DNA of 64,000 bases from JAGQRJ01 sp041402045 (GCA_041402045.1 JAWKSZ010000008.1:62001-126000); one strand, 5' to 3'; counted from the first letter of the stretch, positions 16,635-26,570 are shown. Notes: generated by a model not told the origin, from the letters alone. Numbers and translations: made by a program.

Positions 16635-19242
16635 GTGGTAGGTTCGCAACGGTGGGGGGGGCGCGGGGGCGCGCCCGTGACGCTCGCGCTCGCGGCGCTG
16701 GCGCTCGCGGGGGGGCCCTCGGCCGCCCAGGAGCCCCCCGAGCCCTTGAGCGCCTGGGCCCGCCGCGGCCCCGCCCCGGACCTGAGCTCCGCCGAGCTCC
16801 CCACACCCTTGGCCACCGAGCTGCCCTTCGAGGACCCCTTCGCGCCCTGGCGCGCGGGGACCCCCGCCGAGGCCCAGGCCTTCGCCGACGCGGTGGTCCA
16901 GGTCCTGGAGTCGCCGCGGGGCGCGAGCGTGCTCCCGCTCCGGCCGGGGGTCAGCCGCGTGGGCGCCCGGTCCCAGGCCCGGCGCTGGCTGGGTCGGCTC
17001 CCGGCGGCCTGGGTCGAGGGGGTCAGCGCCCGGCTGGGGCCGGCGCCGCGGCCGTCCGTGGGCTCCGAGGTCCAGGCCCTGCGCGCCTGGTCCGACGCCA
17101 AGCGCCCCGACGAGCGGCGCCAGCGCGGCGAGGTCCTGGGGGAGGTCCTGTTCGAGCGCGGCGACGTGAGCGGCGCGCTGCTCGTGTGGCGCGCGGCCCT
17201 GGCCGAAGGCGCCGGGGGCCTGGCCCGGCGGGTGGCCTATCTGCGCGCGCTGCTCCCCAGCCGGCTCGCGGGCTCGAGCCAGGGGCCGGCGCCCCTCGCG
17301 CCGCGGCCGCGGCGGGTGGCCTGGGCGCGGCGCGCGCCCGGGGGCGACGTGCACGAGCCTCGGGCCATGGCCGCCCACGGCGGGCGCGTCTACTACGTCG
17401 ACAGCCAGGGCGTGGTCGCGGTGCGCCTCGAGGACGGGCTCCTGGTGTGGCGCTCGCAGTTCCAGGGCGACCCGCGGGGCGAGCTGATCGCCGGCGATCA
17501 CGTGGTGCTCCTGCGCCAGGCGGATCGGCTGATCGGGCTGCGGGCGGCGGACGGCGCGACCCAGTGGACGGTCGAAGCCGCCGCCAGCCGCGAGGAGCGC
17601 TTCGTGCGCGCCCAGGCGATCCCCCAGGGCTACGCGGTCCTCGTCGAGAGCGAGGGGCGGCGCCTGCTCCGCGCCTACAACCAGGCCGGCGGCCTGGTGT
17701 GGAGCACCCGGCTGTGGGCGACGCCGGTGGGCGGAGCCTGGGTCGCGTGGCTCGCGCCGGCGGTGGTGCCCCTGGGCCAGGGGCCGGCGGACGAGGGCCC
17801 GCTGCGCGGGCACCCCGAGGCGTTCTCGGTGCTCCCGGTCCCGGGCCCGCCGCGGCAGGTGGTCGAGGACGGCCAGCTCGCGGCCCTGGGCGATCGCCTG
17901 TTCCTGACCTGGGACGGGGTCCTGGCCGCCTTCGACCTCTACTCCGGCGAGCTGCTCTGGCAGCAGGAGCGCTACCTGGGGCGAGAGGTCAAGGGCGACC
18001 GCGTGCGGGTCGGGCTCGGGGTCGGGCCCTACGCGCTGAACGCGGTCACCGCGACCGGCATGCTCGTGCGCCTCGACCCCCTGGACGGCCGGCAGCTCGC
18101 GCTCCCGCGCCCGCCGGAGGGGACCTCGCTCGCGGGCACGGTGTTCGACCTCTCGACCCCCGAGGCCGCGCGGCCCTACGTCCTGACCCTCGCCCCCCTG
18201 TGCCTGCTCTACGAGCAGTCGCTGGGCTACGAGGTGCGGGTGGGGGTCGAGGGCGAGCTCCTGACTCGCTTGGCCCTGGGGCCCCTGGGCCCGGGGGCGG
18301 TCCGCGGCGGCGAGCTCCTGGTGCCCGACGGCGAGGGGCTCGTGGGCTTCGACCTGGGGGCGGGGGGCGAGCTCTCGCTGGTCCCCTGGCCGGGGCAGGC
18401 CGGGGCCACCCAGGTCCTGGGCGGCGGGGCCACGCTGTTCAGCGGGCCGACGGTGGTCGCGCGCTTCGCCCAGGGCGAGCCCGGGTCCGAGGACCCGCCG
18501 CGGCTGGCCGACGACCTCGCGGGGCTCGTGGCCCAGCTCGGGGCCGAGGACTGGCACGTGCGCCTGCGCGCGCAGGAGGCGGTCGAGGCCCTGGGCGAGG
18601 AGGGGCGCGAGGTGCTCGAGGAGCTGGTGCACGTGGGGCGGACGCCGGACGTGCGCGACCAGGCGCGCCTCGCGCTGCGCCGGCTCGAGCTCGAGGCCGC
18701 GTTCCGCGAGCTGATCCCCAGCGGGCAGGAGGCGCTCCTGCGCCAGGTGCTGGACGGGGTCGACATGGTCGACGCGCTCGAGGCCATGCTCCCCCACGTG
18801 ACCCCGCGCAGCGGCGGCTCGCGGCGCTTGGTGCGCTTGACCCTGGCGACTCCGGACCCGCTGCTGCAGCAGGCCTACGTCGAGCTCCTGGTGCTCGTGG
18901 ACGGGCACCTGCGCGAGCGGCTGTTGGCGCGGCTGCTCGACCCCAAGCAGGGCCTGGCCCTGCGCCAGGGCTGCGCGCAGCTGCTCGCGGTCTACGCCGA
19001 GCGCAGCCAGGACGCCGCGCTCCTGCGGCGGGCCTGCGCCGGGGACCCCCGGGCGCGGGGCTGGCGCTGGCCGCCCAGAGCGCGCGCGGGGTGGCCCTCG
19101 GCGGCCCGACCAGACACCGCTCGAGCGCGCGCTGCTCGAGCTGCTCAACGCGGAGCCCGGCGTGCCGGAGCTGGCCGTCACGCCCGAGCGGGCGCGGCGG
19201 GCGCTCCTGGGCGAGCTGGGCCCGATCCTGGAGGGCAAATGA
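16635..19242 (+). CDS. Secreted PQQ-like beta-propeller/HEAT protein, frame broken twice near the 3' end
   Basis: A large exported protein with an Ala-rich signal (VTLALAALALAGGPSAAQ). The centre has PQQ/PQQ-like propeller blades (GRVYYVDSQGVVAVRLEDGLLVWRSQ, GDRLFLTWDGVLAAFDLYSGELLWQQE). The C-terminal part is HEAT-like (EDWHVRLRAQEAVEALGEEGREVLEELV, VRDQARLALRRLELEA). The GTG at 16635 follows TACGAT by 6 nt and looks leaderless; GTG 16677 is an alternative. One base added to the G run at 19057-19060 and one to the C run at 19105-19107 restore a frame reading GLALAAQSARGVALGGPD to ILEGK and a TGA at 19240 that overlaps the next start (ATGA). This favours sequence error or very recent decay. 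Confidence 0.75.
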
Positions 19243-21041
19243 AGGCAGGGAGCTGCGGAGTGGCGGCGCTGGCGTTGATCGCGGGCGCGGCCGTGGGGCA
19301 GGACTTCGAGCCCAACCAGTCGCGGCGGCAGGCCGCGCGGATCCAGCCCGGGACCTACGGCGACCTGGTGTGCGACGGCGAGGACTGGTACGTGCTCGAG
19401 CTCGGGCCGGGGCAGCGGCTGGTCGCGGGGATCGCCTTCGTGCACGCCAGCGGGGACCTGGACCTGGCCTGCTACGACGCGCGCGGGCGGCTGTGCGCGC
19501 TGGCGCGGAGCACCGCCGAGCGCGAGGTCGTGAGCTTGATCCCCGAGCGGGAGGGGCCCGTGTTCGTGCGGGTCTACGGCGAGGCCAACCGCTACGAGCT
19601 CAGCCTGCAGGCGGCGAACCTCGGCTCCATGCCGGCCACGGGCTGGCGCTACCGCTCGGCGGGCAACGACTGGGTCGTGCGCGAGGTGCCGGCGGGCGAG
19701 GCCCTGCGCTGCGCGGCGACGTCCGGGAACGAGCAGCCCCTCGAGGTCGTGCTCCGCGACCAGGACGGCAACGAGCTGGCCGCGGGGGAGGTCGGGGCGC
19801 GCTCCGAGGCCAGCTTCGGCGACGGCGGCGCGCGGCGGGTCCTGGCCCAGGTGCGCGGGGCGGCGGGGGTCGAGCTGGCGCTGACCGTCGAGGTCGGGCG
19901 CCCGGTGCCCGAGGACCTGAGCCGGGTCCTGGGCCAGGCGCGGCCCGAGGGCGCGGGGAACGACGCGGTCGAGCTGCAGAACGGCGACGTGATCCACGGG
20001 GAGGTGCTGACCCCCGGGTTTCGGATCACCACGGCCTACGGCGAGCTGAGCCTGGGCCGGGCCCACGTGGCGGGGATCGACCTGGGGACCCCCTCGCGGG
20101 AGCCGCAGCGCCTGGGCGCGGTGGACGGGAGCCGCTTCAGCGGGTTCCTGCGCGAGGACACGCTCACGGTGAAGCTCGAGGGCGAGCCGCTCGAGGTGCC
20201 CCTGGCCCGGGTGCGGCGGGTGCTGTTCGGGCGCCGGGGCGAGGAGTGCGCGGGGCTGCGCTCGCGGCGCATGCTCGTGCTCGAGAACGGCGACGGCTTC
20301 TCGTGCGCCCTGGACGGCGTCGACGGCGAGGGCGCCGAGCGCTGGGGGGTCGACCTGGGCTTCGCGCGGCGCCAGGTGAACCTCGACACCCTGCAGGGGA
20401 TCGAGGTGCTCTCCGCCGACGAGGTGCGCCTGAACGGGGTCGACGGGAGCTCGCTGCGCGGGCGCCTGGACCGCGAGGTCGTGGAGGCCGAGCTGGACCT
20501 CCCGGCGCAGGACGGGTCGCTCCAGCGCCTGCGGGTGCACCTGGCCCGGGTGGACCAGATCCTCCCGCGCGCGACGGCGGGGGTCGGCGGCAGCGACCTC
20601 GAGTTCACCTTCGACGGCGGGGACCTCGAGGGCTGGGAGGGCCTGAACGACGGGAGCACGAGCTGGACCCGCGTGGCCGAGGGCGAGGGCGGCTGCCTGC
20701 ACGTGGGCGGGGCCAACGGCGGCAACTACGCCGACAACGCGGCGGTCTCGGCGACGAGCCCCGTGCTCCCGATCGAGGGCATGGAGTCGCCGATCCTCAG
20801 CTACCGCGCGCGCTACCAGCTCGAGGACGGCGCGGACTTCGTGGTGGTCCTCGCGTCCTACGACGAGGGGCCCTACGTCGAGCTGCACCGCTTCACCGGG
20901 ACCCAGCCCTACACCCCGCTGCAGCTCCCGCTGGAGCGCTGCGCGGGGGTGCGGATCCGGTTCGTGCTCGTCAGCGACGCCAGCGTGAACGCGCCGGGCG
21001 CCTGGATCGACGACGTGAAGGTCCAGGACGGCGCGGAGTAG
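19239..21041 (+). CDS. Secreted protein with PPC-like N-terminal domain and MAM/LamG-like C-terminus
   Basis: A 600-residue exported protein starting at ATG 19239, which overlaps the previous gene's stop. After a signal peptide comes a pre-peptidase-C-like beta domain (DFEPNQSRRQAARIQPGTYGDLVCDGEDWYVLEL). The middle has repeats of a planctomycete-type NGD motif (VELQNGDVIHGEVLT, LGAVDGSRFSGFL, VLENGDGFSCALDG). The last 170 residues form a jelly-roll type module (DLEFTFDGGDLEGWEGLNDGS, ILSYRARYQLEDGADFVVV, WIDDVKVQDG) as in secreted hydrolases. No catalytic residues are evident, so a binding or structural role on the cell surface is inferred. It probably shares an operon with the propeller/HEAT gene. 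Confidence 0.8.
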   Translation: MKAGSCGVAALALIAGAAVGQDFEPNQSRRQAARIQPGTYGDLVCDGEDWYVLELGPGQRLVAGIAFVHASGDLDLACYDARGRLCALARSTAEREVVSLIPEREGPVFVRVYGEANRYELSLQAANLGSMPATGWRYRSAGNDWVVREVPAGEALRCAATSGNEQPLEVVLRDQDGNELAAGEVGARSEASFGDGGARRVLAQVRGAAGVELALTVEVGRPVPEDLSRVLGQARPEGAGNDAVELQNGDVIHGEVLTPGFRITTAYGELSLGRAHVAGIDLGTPSREPQRLGAVDGSRFSGFLREDTLTVKLEGEPLEVPLARVRRVLFGRRGEECAGLRSRRMLVLENGDGFSCALDGVDGEGAERWGVDLGFARRQVNLDTLQGIEVLSADEVRLNGVDGSSLRGRLDREVVEAELDLPAQDGSLQRLRVHLARVDQILPRATAGVGGSDLEFTFDGGDLEGWEGLNDGSTSWTRVAEGEGGCLHVGGANGGNYADNAAVSATSPVLPIEGMESPILSYRARYQLEDGADFVVVLASYDEGPYVELHRFTGTQPYTPLQLPLERCAGVRIRFVLVSDASVNAPGAWIDDVKVQDGAE

Positions 21042-21122
21042 CTCAGCCCTCGCGGGCGGCCTTGGCCAGCCGCGCCCGGGCGGGGCCCGCCGCGCGGGCG
21101 CAAGCCTCGCGGACGAGGGGCG

Positions 21123-21500
21123 CTAGCCCCTCGAGGGTCGCCTCGCTCGGTTCAGCACGCACACCCAGGCCATGGGGGCGTAGAGCTCGAGCAGCTCGCG
21201 GGGCGCGGTCCAGGCGCGCTCACCGTGGTAGAGCACGACCGGGATCACGGCGGGCAGCCGCTTAGCGCCCGGATGCTCCCGCATGTGTCGGTCCAGGGCC
21301 CGACCTGCATACACGAGCAGCCGCGCCGCGAGGGTCGAGTCTTGGCGGCTCTGGTGTTCCAGCAGGGTGAGCAGGTAGGCGTCCTCACCCGCGAGCGGGA
21401 CCTTGAACAGGAAGTCTGCCCGGCGCTCGTGCAGGTCGTCGTCCTTGAACAGGCTCGGGCGCAGCTCCGCCTGGGAGAGATCCAGGAGCCGGACACCGAC
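21123..21500 (-). pseudogene. Fragment of an Rpn-family recombination-promoting nuclease (PD-(D/E)XK)
   Basis: The frame encodes the middle of an Rpn/YhgA-type protein: LSQAELRPSLFKDDDLHERRADFLFKV, EDAYLLTLLEHQSRQDSTLAARLLVYAGRAL, AVIPVVLYHGERAWTAPRELLELY. The PD-(D/E)XK acid (RRADFLF) and E-x-Q (LEHQ) are present. The usual N-terminal HD-x-F-x-x-x-F segment is replaced by tandem-repeat translation, and the protein stops soon after LLELYA instead of about 150 residues later. Both ends are therefore missing, and it looks like a relic. It is convergent with the PPC-domain gene. Confidence 0.75.
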
Positions 21501-21531
21501 GGGGTGTCGAGGGGCGCGCAGGACGGAGGGC

Positions 21532-21660
21532 GCCTGGCCGACACGGGGGTCGACCCGCGTGGAATCCGGAGGGTGCCTGGCCGACACGGAGGTCGACCCG
21601 CGTGTCAGCCGGAGGGTGCCCGGGTTACACGGAGGTCGACCCGCAGACGTTCCCTGGGGA
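21532..21660. repeat. About three 43-bp tandem repeats beside the Rpn relic
   Basis: Units at 21532-21574, 21575-21617 and a diverged third to about 21660, each containing acacgg(g/a)ggtcgacccg. A further partial copy follows around 21666-21682. They overlap the truncated 5' end of the nuclease relic. Confidence 0.8.
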
Positions 21661-21754
21661 AAGGGGTTACGTGGAGGTCGAGGCTCGGGTGGAGTGAAGT
21701 CCCCGCGAAACCTGTGCCCAGGCTTTGCGTTATCCTGGGACCGAGAGGGAACTC

Positions 21755-23464
21755 ATGCGAGCTAAGTGTTTGGCAGTCCTGGCCCTGGCGGCCACGGGCG
21801 GCGTCCTTGCCGAGACCGTCGCCGACGTCCTCCCCGCCCCGGCCGAGGTGGCCAAGCAGGTCGATCAGCAGCTCCGGGAGCGCTGGAAGGCCGAGGGGAT
21901 CCAGCCCGCCAAGCGCTCGAGCGACGCCGAGTTCCTGCGCCGCCTGAGCCTGGACCTGACCGGGGCGATCCCCCGCGAGGACCGGGTGCGCCTGTTCCTC
22001 GCCGACCGCAGCCCGGACAAGCGCGCGCGCCTGCTCCAGGACCTGCTCCAGGAGCGGACGACCGCCCGGTTCACCGCCCTGCGCTGGGCCTACGTGCTGG
22101 TCAGCCGCGAGGCGCTGTTCCGCAGCCTGGGCGTGAACCAGCTCATGAAGCGCGCGACCCAGATGAAGGGCGCCATGCGCGGCCAGGCCATGGGCGAGAT
22201 GGGCGACACGGACGAGGCCGGCATGGACGACGAGCTCGACAGCGATCGTCCGGTGCCGCCGCTGGTGGAGTGGCTCGAGGACCAGTGGATCCAGGGCACC
22301 CCCTGGTCCCAGGTCGCCCGCGAGCTGATCGCCGTCGAGGGCGAGATCCTCGAGAACCCCCAGGGGCAGTACATGTTCTCGTTCCGCGAGGGCAAGGCGC
22401 CCGAGGCGGCCGGGAGCGTGGTCCGGGTGTTCCAGGGGATCCAGATCCAGTGCGCCCAGTGCCACGACCACCCCTACACCGAGTGGTCCCAGGAGGACTT
22501 CTGGGGCGTGGCCGCCTTCTTCGGGCGCATGAACGTGCGCCGGGTGGGCGACAAGGACGCGAAGCCGCGCCGGTTCGGGATCTTCGAGCGCGCCGCGGGT
22601 CAGATCCGCATGCCCGCCCCCGAGGGTGAGCGCGGGCGCATGGCCCTGCCGCGCTACCTGGACGACACCGTGATCCCCCCGGGCAACGGCACCGACCGGC
22701 GCAAGGCGCTGGCGGACCTGATCACCCAGGACGACAACCCCTGGTTCGCCAAGGCCACCGTCAACCGGGTGTGGAGCTACTACTTCGGCAGCGGGATCAC
22801 CGCGCCGGTGGACGACCTCGAGAGCACCGAGTGCGTGAGCCCCGAGGTCCTCGAGCTCCTGGCCGCGGACTTCAAGGCCAGCGGCTACGACATGAAGCGC
22901 CTGACCGAGATCGTGCTCAGCACCGAGGCCTACCAGCTCGGCTCCGCCGGCGACGAGGAGGGTCGCGCCCAGGCGGTGGCGGTCTTCGCCCGCGCGCCCC
23001 TGCGCGGCCTGAGCGCCGAGCAGCTGTTCTTCTCGGTCATGGAGGCGACCGGGATCGAGGACATTCAGACCACCGACGTGCGCAAGCAGCGCAACCTGAC
23101 CCGCCAGCGCTTCCAGCTCCTGCGCCAGTTCATTCAGACCTTCGGCGACGACGAGGCCGAGGAGGTCGTGGACCAGGGGACGATCCCCCAGGCGCTGATG
23201 CTCCTGAACGGCCCGCTCAGCAACGACGCCGTGCGCGCCCGCCCGGACCACCCGCTCTACAGCCGCCTGTTCGCCATGACCGACGTCGACGAGCGGATCG
23301 ACACGATCTACCTGCGCGTGCTCTCGCGCCTCCCGAGCAAGCACGAGCGCAAGACGGTCCAGCAGCTCCTGCAGGACAACAAGAAGGCGCGCGACCAGGC
23401 GCAGATCTACGCCGACGTGATCTGGGCGCTCTTGAACTCGAGCGAGTTCGCCTACACGCACTGA
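21755..23464 (+). CDS. Secreted DUF1549/DUF1553 (PSCyt2/PSD1) protein
   Basis: A 569-residue protein of the large planctomycete family whose molecular role is unsettled. ATG at 21755 has a GAGAGGGA site and a possible -10 (TATCCT) 18 nt earlier; the signal peptide is KCLAVLALAATGGVLA. DUF1549 covers about residues 35-270 with the diagnostic DAEFLRRLSLDLTGAIP and the CxxCH-type metal or heme motif IQCAQCHDHPYTEWSQEDF. DUF1553 follows (RKALADLITQDDNPWFAKATVNRVWSYYFG, LNGPLSN, YLRVLSRLPSKHE). No separate cytochrome c (PSCyt1) domain is present, so this is a short version. A DUF1501 partner usually follows such genes; here only repeats do. Confidence 0.93.
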   Translation: MRAKCLAVLALAATGGVLAETVADVLPAPAEVAKQVDQQLRERWKAEGIQPAKRSSDAEFLRRLSLDLTGAIPREDRVRLFLADRSPDKRARLLQDLLQERTTARFTALRWAYVLVSREALFRSLGVNQLMKRATQMKGAMRGQAMGEMGDTDEAGMDDELDSDRPVPPLVEWLEDQWIQGTPWSQVARELIAVEGEILENPQGQYMFSFREGKAPEAAGSVVRVFQGIQIQCAQCHDHPYTEWSQEDFWGVAAFFGRMNVRRVGDKDAKPRRFGIFERAAGQIRMPAPEGERGRMALPRYLDDTVIPPGNGTDRRKALADLITQDDNPWFAKATVNRVWSYYFGSGITAPVDDLESTECVSPEVLELLAADFKASGYDMKRLTEIVLSTEAYQLGSAGDEEGRAQAVAVFARAPLRGLSAEQLFFSVMEATGIEDIQTTDVRKQRNLTRQRFQLLRQFIQTFGDDEAEEVVDQGTIPQALMLLNGPLSNDAVRARPDHPLYSRLFAMTDVDERIDTIYLRVLSRLPSKHERKTVQQLLQDNKKARDQAQIYADVIWALLNSSEFAYTH

Positions 23465-23489
23465 GTCGGACTCACCCCGCGTCGCAGCA

Positions 23490-23509
23490 GGCCCCGCGTG
23501 AGCGGGGCC
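23490..23509 (+). terminator. GC-rich hairpin after the DUF1549/1553 gene
   Basis: GGCCCCGC-gtga-GCGGGGCC, a perfect 8-bp stem starting 25 nt after the stop codon. It lacks a T tract, so an intrinsic terminator is likely but not certain. Confidence 0.55.
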
Positions 23510-23606
23510 GCGCGGTGTACTCGGGACGCGGAGGCGGTGTGCGGCACGCAGCGTACACCGCAGGTCACGAGTCCTGGATCGACGCGCGGGGCCAGCGCGG
23601 AGTTCT

Positions 23607-23690
23607 CGCGGCGCCTGCTCGGAGCTCCGCCGCGACGGAGGCTCGAGGGACGCACATACCCGGGCGGGGACAAGCCCCGCCCCTACCCTT
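23607..23690 (-). repeat. Partial inverted copy of the 126-bp dispersed element
   Basis: Matches the elements at 40028-40153 and 40744-40869 in reverse orientation (gcgcctgctcggagctccg, then gggacgcacataccc, gggcggggacaagcc). Only one terminal arm and part of the core are present. It leads directly into the tandem array that follows. Confidence 0.8.
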
Positions 23691-24105
23691 TGCGGAAGCG
23701 GGCCGACGCCCGCGGGCGGGGGTAAACCCCGCCCCCTACCCCTGTGAGGGGCATGGCGCCGGATTGGAGAAGGCACAGCCGATTCGAGCCTCGGTGGCGA
23801 AGACCGTGCCGAACACCTGTGGAACAAGCCCCGCCCCTACGCAGTGCGGAAGCGGGCCGACGCCCGCGGGCGGGGGTAAACCCCGCCCCTACCCCTGTGA
23901 GGGCACACGCGCCGGATTGGAGAAGGCACAGCCGATTCGAGCCTCGGTGGCGAAGACCGTGCCGAACACCTGTGGGACGAGCCCCGCCCCTACGCAGTGC
24001 GGAAGCGGGCCGACGCCCGCGGGCGGGGGTAAGCCCCCTGTGAGGGCACACGCGCCGGATTGGAGAGGCACAGCCATTGCGAGCCGCGGTGGCACCTACC
24101 CGGGC
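23691..24105. repeat. Tandem array, about 2.7 copies of a 153-bp unit
   Basis: Copies start at 23691, 23845 and 23998, each with tgcggaagcgggccgacgcc, then gggcgggggtaaacccc, gccggattggagaagg and gccgaacacctgtgg. The third copy is shortened and diverged. Every unit contains two self-complementary GC-rich stretches able to form hairpins (gggcggggttt/aaaccccgccc type). No coding potential is convincing between 23465 and 24135. Confidence 0.9.
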
Positions 24106-24135
24106 GTGCAGCCGCGCCGCTCTGGGCGCGCTCCC

Positions 24136-24945
24136 TCAGCCTTGGAGCGCGGTGACCGCGTTCTCGAACAGCTGGAGCCCCGCGCCAGGCTTCGAGGCGC
24201 CGGCGCCTTGGCGGCGGGTCCAGCCCGGGGTGTGGAAGGGCTCGACGTTGCGCTCGGGGTGGGGCATGAGCCCCAGAATTCGGCCGGTGGGGTCGACGAG
24301 GCCGGCGACGTCGGCGACCGACCCCGCCGGGCTGTGGGGGTAGCGCGCGGGGGAGCTCCCGGCGCTGCCCTGGACGCCGGGGTCGCCGTCGGTGGGCTGG
24401 AGGTAGCGCAGCGCGGCCAGGCCCTGGTCGAACAGGGTGTGGGGGTCGACCCCCTCGCCCAGGACCAGGCGGCCTTCGGCGTGGGCGATCGGGAGGTCCA
24501 GGGTCTCGATCCCCGCGAGCCAGGGCGAGCCGGGGGCGGTGACCTCGAGCCGGGTCCAGTGGCACTCGAAGCGTCCGGAGGCGTTGGGGGCCAGGCTCGC
24601 GGGGACGGCGCGGGCGCCGGGGAGCAGCCCCGCGCGCACCAGGGCCTGGAACCCGTTGCAGATCCCGAGCACCAGCCCGCCGCGGGCGACGAGGGCCTCG
24701 ATCGCGGGCTTGAGCCGGCGCTCGAGCACGAGCCCGAGGATGTTCCCCGCGCCGAGGTCGTCGCCGTAGGTGAACCCGCCGGGGACGGCGAGGGCGTCGT
24801 AGTCGGCGAGCGGGTCGCCCTCGGCCTCGAGCGCGCGGTTCACGTGCAGGAGCGTGACCTGGGCCCCGGCGAGCTCGAAGGCATACGCCGTCTCGTGGTC
24901 GCAGTTCGAGCCGGCGGCGCGCAGGACGAGGACGCGGGGCTTCAC
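24136..24945 (-). CDS. purQ: Phosphoribosylformylglycinamidine synthase subunit I (glutaminase, PurQ)
   Basis: Supplies ammonia to PurL in purine synthesis. Starts at GTG 24945, overlapping the nadB stop (GTGA). The class I amidotransferase motifs are all present: VLRAAGSNCDHETAYAFELAGA, VPGGFTYGDDLGAGN, nucleophile GICNGFQALVRAGLLPG, and PHPERNVEPFH. At 269 residues it is about 40 longer than classic PurQ. The extra length lies in a loop around FDQGLAALRYLQPTDGDPGVQGS and in the C-terminus. PurL and PurS are not in the window, and pairing with nadB rather than purL is unusual. Confidence 0.94.
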   Translation of the reverse strand: MKPRVLVLRAAGSNCDHETAYAFELAGAQVTLLHVNRALEAEGDPLADYDALAVPGGFTYGDDLGAGNILGLVLERRLKPAIEALVARGGLVLGICNGFQALVRAGLLPGARAVPASLAPNASGRFECHWTRLEVTAPGSPWLAGIETLDLPIAHAEGRLVLGEGVDPHTLFDQGLAALRYLQPTDGDPGVQGSAGSSPARYPHSPAGSVADVAGLVDPTGRILGLMPHPERNVEPFHTPGWTRRQGAGASKPGAGLQLFENAVTALQG

Positions 24946-26570
24946 GAGCTGACCTCCTGGGGGCGGCGCTGGGAGCTGTGGGTGAGGAAGCCGTCCGAGG
25001 GCTCGGGGTAGTCGGTGCGGTAGTGGGCGCCGCGGCTCTCCTCGCGCCAGAGCGCGGCGCGGGCCATGAGCGCGGCCACCGTGAGCTGGTTCTGCAGCTC
25101 CCAGCCCCGGGGGCCGGCGAAGGCGTGGGGCAGGACGTAGCCCGCCCAGAAGTGCAGCTTCTCCTCGAGCCGGCGCATGCCGTCGGCCGTGCGCTCGATC
25201 CCCAGCTCGCGCCAGGCGCTGGTGCGCAGCGCGGCGAGCATGTCGCTGATATCGATCTCGGCCCGCGAGGTGGCGTGCTCCTCGCTCGACTCGAGGGCGA
25301 GGTGCGCCACGCCGCCCAGGGAGTCGGCGGCCTGCTGCGCGGCCAGGCGCCCCGCGCGGCGGCCGTGGACCAGGCCCTCGAGCAGGGAGTTGCTCGCCAG
25401 GCGGTTGGCGCCGTGGAGCCCCGAGCAGCTCACCTCGCCGATCGCGAACAGGCCGCCCATGGAGGTCTGGCCGTGCTCGTCGATCTTGACCCCGCCGATC
25501 GTGTAGTGCGCGCTCGGGTGCACCGGGAGCGGGTCCTTGGTGAAGTCCAGGCCGTAGGAGCGGCAGGTGCGGTCGATCCCCGGGAAGCGCTTGCGCAGGT
25601 GGTCCTCGTCGAGGTGGGTCAGGTCCAGGCTCACCTGGCGCCCGTTGGTCTCGCGCAGGCGGCGCACGATCGCGCGGGCGACGACGTCCCGGGGGCCGAG
25701 CTCGGCCAGCTCGTGCTCGCCCAGCATGAAGCGCACCCCGTCGGCGTCCTTCAGGTGCGCGCCCTCGCCGCGCAGGGCCTCGCTCAGGAGCACGCGCGCC
25801 GCGCCGGCCACGTAGAGCGTGGTCGGGTGGAACTGCATGAACTCCATGTCCAGGAGCTCGACCCCGGCGCGGTAGGCCATGGCCAGCCCGTCGCCGGTGG
25901 CGACCCGGGGGTTCGTGGTCTCGCGGAACACGCGGCCCGCGCCCCCGGACGCGAGGATCGTGGCCCGGGCGGCCACGAACTGGAGCCCCTGGCCGTGGTC
26001 CCACACCAGCGCGCCCTGGCAGCGGCCGTCGGTGGTCACGAGGTCCACGGCGAAGGCGTGCTCGAGGAAGCGGATCCGGGGGTGCGCCTTGGCGCGCTCG
26101 AGCAAGGTGCGCGAGATCTCCTTGCCGGTGGCGTCGCCGGTGGCGTGCAGGATCCTGGACGCCGAGTGCCCGCCCTCGCGGGTCAGGCTCAGCTCGCCGT
26201 CGTCGTCGCGGTCGAACTGCGCGCCCTTCTCGATCAGCTCGCGCACGCACTCGGCGCCCTCGCGCACGATCAGCTCGACGACCCCCTCGTCGCAGAGCCC
26301 GGCGCCCGCGACCAGGGTGTCCTGGGCGTGGAGCGCGTAGCTGTCAGCCTCGGTGTCGAGCACCGCCGCGACGCCGCCCTGGGCCCAGAACGTGTTCGAC
26401 TCCTGGGCCTCGGACTTGGTGACCACGATCACCGAGCTCTTCTCGGCGGCGTAGAGCGCGGCCGAGAGCCCCGCCACGCCGCTGCCCAGGACCAGCACGT
26501 CCGCCCAGCGCAGGGGCAGCTCGCGGGTGTTGAAGGGGATCAGGTAGCGGGGGCAGGGAAATCCGTCCAT
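24942..26570 (-). CDS. nadB: L-aspartate oxidase
   Basis: FAD enzyme oxidising aspartate to iminoaspartate, the first step of NAD synthesis. The 542 residues show the FAD-binding VLVLGSGVAGLSAALYAAE, the substrate-binding SNTFWAQGGVAAVLD, REGGHSASRILHATGDATG, DMEFMQFHPTTLY, and the flavinylation-region HYTIGGVKIDEHGQTSMGGLFAIGEVSCSGLHGANRLASNSLLEGL. ATG at 26570 adds about 20 residues ahead of the FAD motif, which is acceptable. nadA and nadC are not nearby. Its stop overlaps the purQ start. Confidence 0.96.
   Translation of the reverse strand: MDGFPCPRYLIPFNTRELPLRWADVLVLGSGVAGLSAALYAAEKSSVIVVTKSEAQESNTFWAQGGVAAVLDTEADSYALHAQDTLVAGAGLCDEGVVELIVREGAECVRELIEKGAQFDRDDDGELSLTREGGHSASRILHATGDATGKEISRTLLERAKAHPRIRFLEHAFAVDLVTTDGRCQGALVWDHGQGLQFVAARATILASGGAGRVFRETTNPRVATGDGLAMAYRAGVELLDMEFMQFHPTTLYVAGAARVLLSEALRGEGAHLKDADGVRFMLGEHELAELGPRDVVARAIVRRLRETNGRQVSLDLTHLDEDHLRKRFPGIDRTCRSYGLDFTKDPLPVHPSAHYTIGGVKIDEHGQTSMGGLFAIGEVSCSGLHGANRLASNSLLEGLVHGRRAGRLAAQQAADSLGGVAHLALESSEEHATSRAEIDISDMLAALRTSAWRELGIERTADGMRRLEEKLHFWAGYVLPHAFAGPRGWELQNQLTVAALMARAALWREESRGAHYRTDYPEPSDGFLTHSSQRRPQEVSS

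Noticed and set aside
23744..24051. Short frames across the 153-bp tandem array
   Set aside because: They repeat with the DNA unit, differ by indels between copies and have no start signals.
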